Assembly: GCF_002197845.1 (NCBI RefSeq)
Contig: NZ_NIDE01000014.1
Coordinates: 992,001-1,056,000, forward strand
DNA length: 64,000 nt
Source: Fimbriiglobus ruber
GTDB taxonomy: Bacteria > Planctomycetota > Planctomycetia > Gemmatales > Gemmataceae
Direction: 5' to 3'
Below, one piece after another: positions 62,098-64,000 of the stretch. Within the stretch, counting starts at the first letter, position 1, and each line of letters begins with the position of its first letter. The notes under the pieces were generated by a model that saw nothing but the letters and a program-made list of their open reading frames with translations, ran no database searches and was not told the origin of the DNA. Position numbers and translations under genes: made by a program.

Positions 62098-62183
62098 GTG
62101 ATCTCTCCTGTAGAAGCGCTGGCGCCCCGTTTTCGCTTTTCGTCATCTTCGCCGATCGCAGACCGGCGATTGTCGGATACCCC

Positions 62184-63842
62184 CTAAACATCGGCGTACA
62201 GGGCCTCAAGACGCTTGTTTGCCGCGACAAGTCCCGCCGGGTAGTCCGTCCTGCCTCCGACGACCTCGATGTAGCACGCCGAATCGCCCTTGTCGGCTCT
62301 AGCCAGTGCGGCGTCGAGTTCACCGAGCGTGCTGACTTTCGCGGTGAACCAACCCCGGCAGCCCAGGGCGGCAGGCAGCGTGTGATAATTCCAGGGGGCG
62401 AGGTCGTTGTAGACCCAATTCGGATCTGCCTCGAGCGCCCTCTCGACCATGTACCCGTCGTTGTTGAGGACAAAGATGATCGGCTTGAGCCCGTAACGTC
62501 CCATAGTCCCGATGGCGGTCGCGGTCATCTGGTGCGAACCCTCTCCAGTGAAGAGGACGGTTCGTCGCGAGGAATCCGCGAGGGCGATTCCCAGCGTCGC
62601 CCCGGTGGCCCAGCCGATCGAACCCCACAGCGGCGCGCTCTGCGTCTCCGCGCCGTCGGGAAGTGGAAGCGGGTAGATACCTGAGCTTGAGCTGCCGCTC
62701 TCCAGGACGATCCGATCCATCGGCTTGATAAAGTCTCGGTATCGGGGATACAGGGCCGCCGCAGTGATCGGGTCGCCCGGCTTGCCGCCTGGTTTCGCGG
62801 GAGCCTGCCTGTGCGGCGCTGAGTATCCAAAGTTCTTGGGCGCCGCTTTGGCCAGCATCTCAAAGACGTCGCCCATCCGGACGGGATTGTAAATTCGGTC
62901 GCCAATCCGGACGTAATCGACCTCGATGGTAATTAGCTTCTCGGACGAGAGCCGGCTCGAGTAAGCGGCCGTGTTGATCTCGTTGAAGTTGACCCCGCCG
63001 GCGTCAATAACCAGGTCGGCGGCCTCGATTGCCTCAAGCACGCTGGGGGACGATCCGGCACCGGAATAGGTTCCGACGAACTGGGGGTGCGTCTCGGAGA
63101 GGACACCCTTCTCCATCGGCGTCACGGCGAACGGGCAGCCGAGTGACTCGATCAACGCCTGTAAGCTTCGTTGGAGCTTGAACCGAGAGATTGTGCAGGC
63201 GGGGAGTACGGCTACGGATCGGGCGGCTTGAATCCGTTCGGTGATTGCTTGGACGGCCTTGGCCAGGTCGGGACCGCTGGCGGGCTTCGGATAGGGGGTG
63301 GGGGCCGAGGCGGTGACTGGCGTAATTGCAAAGTCGGACGCGGCGAGGATGTAGGCGGGCCGGCACTCCGCCCTCGCCGTGGCGATCAACCGTTCCATCT
63401 CGTGGACGCAGTTGTCGGGGGTGATCACGGCCGAGACGCACGCCGCCTGCGCCGAAATGTTCGCGAAGTTCTGAAACACCCCGTCGCCCAGCGTGTGGTG
63501 AATAATCTTGCCGACCCGCTGGTTGCGCATCGTGGGCATGCCGACGACATGGAATACACACGACCGCTCGGCCCGGGCTCCCATCACGCCGTTGAGTGCG
63601 GACAACTCGCCGACGGCGTACGTCGTCATCAGCATCGAGCAACCGCGCACGCGTGCGTACCCATCGGCCGCATAGGCCGCGTCCAGTTCGTTCGAGCAAC
63701 CAACCCAGCGAATCGTCTTGCTCCGGGCAACGGCATCGTTGAGCTTGAACGCAAAATCCCCCGCTACGCCGAAGCAGTCGGTAATCCCCTCACGCGCGAG
63801 CCGTTGGACGATGTAATCCGCAACTGTTGGTTGATTGCTCAT
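62184..63842 (-). CDS. Pyruvate/indolepyruvate decarboxylase-like ThDP enzyme
   Basis: The 552-residue thiamine-diphosphate enzyme has the cofactor-activating Glu in VGCSNELDAAYAADGYAR and the His-His pair in KIIHHTLGDG that marks the pyruvate/indolepyruvate decarboxylase group. The Mg/ThDP motif is GEGSHQMTATAIGTMGRYGL ending FVLNNDGYMVE, where GEG replaces the usual GDG. It decarboxylates a 2-oxo acid to an aldehyde. The ALDH nearby can oxidise the product and the 2-hydroxyacid dehydrogenase can use the same 2-oxo acid. GGAGGATCC stands before ATG 63842. Pyruvate as substrate is plausible but indole- or phenylpyruvate cannot be excluded. Confidence 0.87.
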   Translation of the reverse strand: MSNQPTVADYIVQRLAREGITDCFGVAGDFAFKLNDAVARSKTIRWVGCSNELDAAYAADGYARVRGCSMLMTTYAVGELSALNGVMGARAERSCVFHVVGMPTMRNQRVGKIIHHTLGDGVFQNFANISAQAACVSAVITPDNCVHEMERLIATARAECRPAYILAASDFAITPVTASAPTPYPKPASGPDLAKAVQAITERIQAARSVAVLPACTISRFKLQRSLQALIESLGCPFAVTPMEKGVLSETHPQFVGTYSGAGSSPSVLEAIEAADLVIDAGGVNFNEINTAAYSSRLSSEKLITIEVDYVRIGDRIYNPVRMGDVFEMLAKAAPKNFGYSAPHRQAPAKPGGKPGDPITAAALYPRYRDFIKPMDRIVLESGSSSSGIYPLPLPDGAETQSAPLWGSIGWATGATLGIALADSSRRTVLFTGEGSHQMTATAIGTMGRYGLKPIIFVLNNDGYMVERALEADPNWVYNDLAPWNYHTLPAALGCRGWFTAKVSTLGELDAALARADKGDSACYIEVVGGRTDYPAGLVAANKRLEALYADV

Positions 63843-64000
63843 CGGATCCTCCGGAAAGAATTCGCCAGGGTTGCCGCGGCGAAAGAACCAGGGCCCACCA
63901 GGTCTGTCCGTCATCTCTCGACACATAACTCAAGCGCCCGTTCACCCCAGAAGCCCTCTATCTGTTGAGGGCTGGCCAGGTCACAAGATACTCTTGCCAC

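Overview
The window looks like chromosome from a planctomycete of the Gemmata/Fimbriiglobus type (family Gemmataceae). The DNA is GC-rich. It carries four DUF1559 proteins with a prepilin-type N-terminus, each near a small lipoprotein gene. It also has two ECF sigma factors, a Pkn-type Ser/Thr kinase with a DLG motif, WD40 and leucine-rich-repeat proteins, a DUF6941 protein, a Uma2 nuclease and a metallophosphatase with a twin-arginine leader. The lineage is inferred from this family content; no 16S rRNA or tRNA gene was recognised.

Layout. 0-3 kb: 3' part of mgtE, then a YCII/ECF42-type sigma pair. 3-5.4 kb: an IS630-type element with a TA duplication, then a REP-associated (RAYT/Y1) transposase between palindromic REP arrays. 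5.4-14.6 kb: two DUF1801 proteins, a class-C-like serine hydrolase, a DUF1559/lipoprotein pair, FKBP isomerases, a TPR protein and a frameshifted esterase. 14.7-18.6 kb: a 2OG-Fe(II) oxygenase gene split by an ISAzo13-family element. 18.6-25.6 kb: a WD40 protein, ribH and three DUF1559 genes with lipoproteins. 26.5-34.1 kb: an XPB-like helicase, then cimA, a Uma2 nuclease and valS behind a candidate leader-peptide attenuator. 34.4-50.1 kb: ECF sigma, PDZ protein, UbiA-type prenyltransferase, kinase, LRR protein, D-aminoacylase-like amidohydrolase, hydrolase, carA and a Gfo/Idh/MocA oxidoreductase. 50.4-64 kb: a metallophosphatase, an IS630 remnant, a tripartite efflux system (MFS-HlyD-TolC), then UspA, NDH-2, aldehyde dehydrogenase, tautomerase, 2-hydroxyacid dehydrogenase and a pyruvate-decarboxylase-like enzyme, all on the minus strand.

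The most interesting signal is upstream of cimA. A sigma70-like promoter is followed by a 27-codon ORF with four consecutive valine codons. After that comes a 10-bp terminator hairpin, and a 10-nt segment just after the leader stop codon can pair with the 5' arm of that terminator. This is the standard architecture of transcription attenuation. The downstream genes are cimA (isoleucine pathway) and, two genes on, valS, so one valyl-tRNA-sensing switch could control both.

A second pattern is technical or evolutionary. At least seven genes between 3 and 23 kb (IS630 tnp, DUF1963-like, esterase, ISAzo13 tnp, ribH, DUF1559, lipoprotein) are each out of frame by one apparently missing base, in or beside a short G/C run. 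Because ribH is normally essential, base-calling errors are a serious explanation and these genes should not all be read as true pseudogenes. Several palindromic repeat families are scattered between genes.
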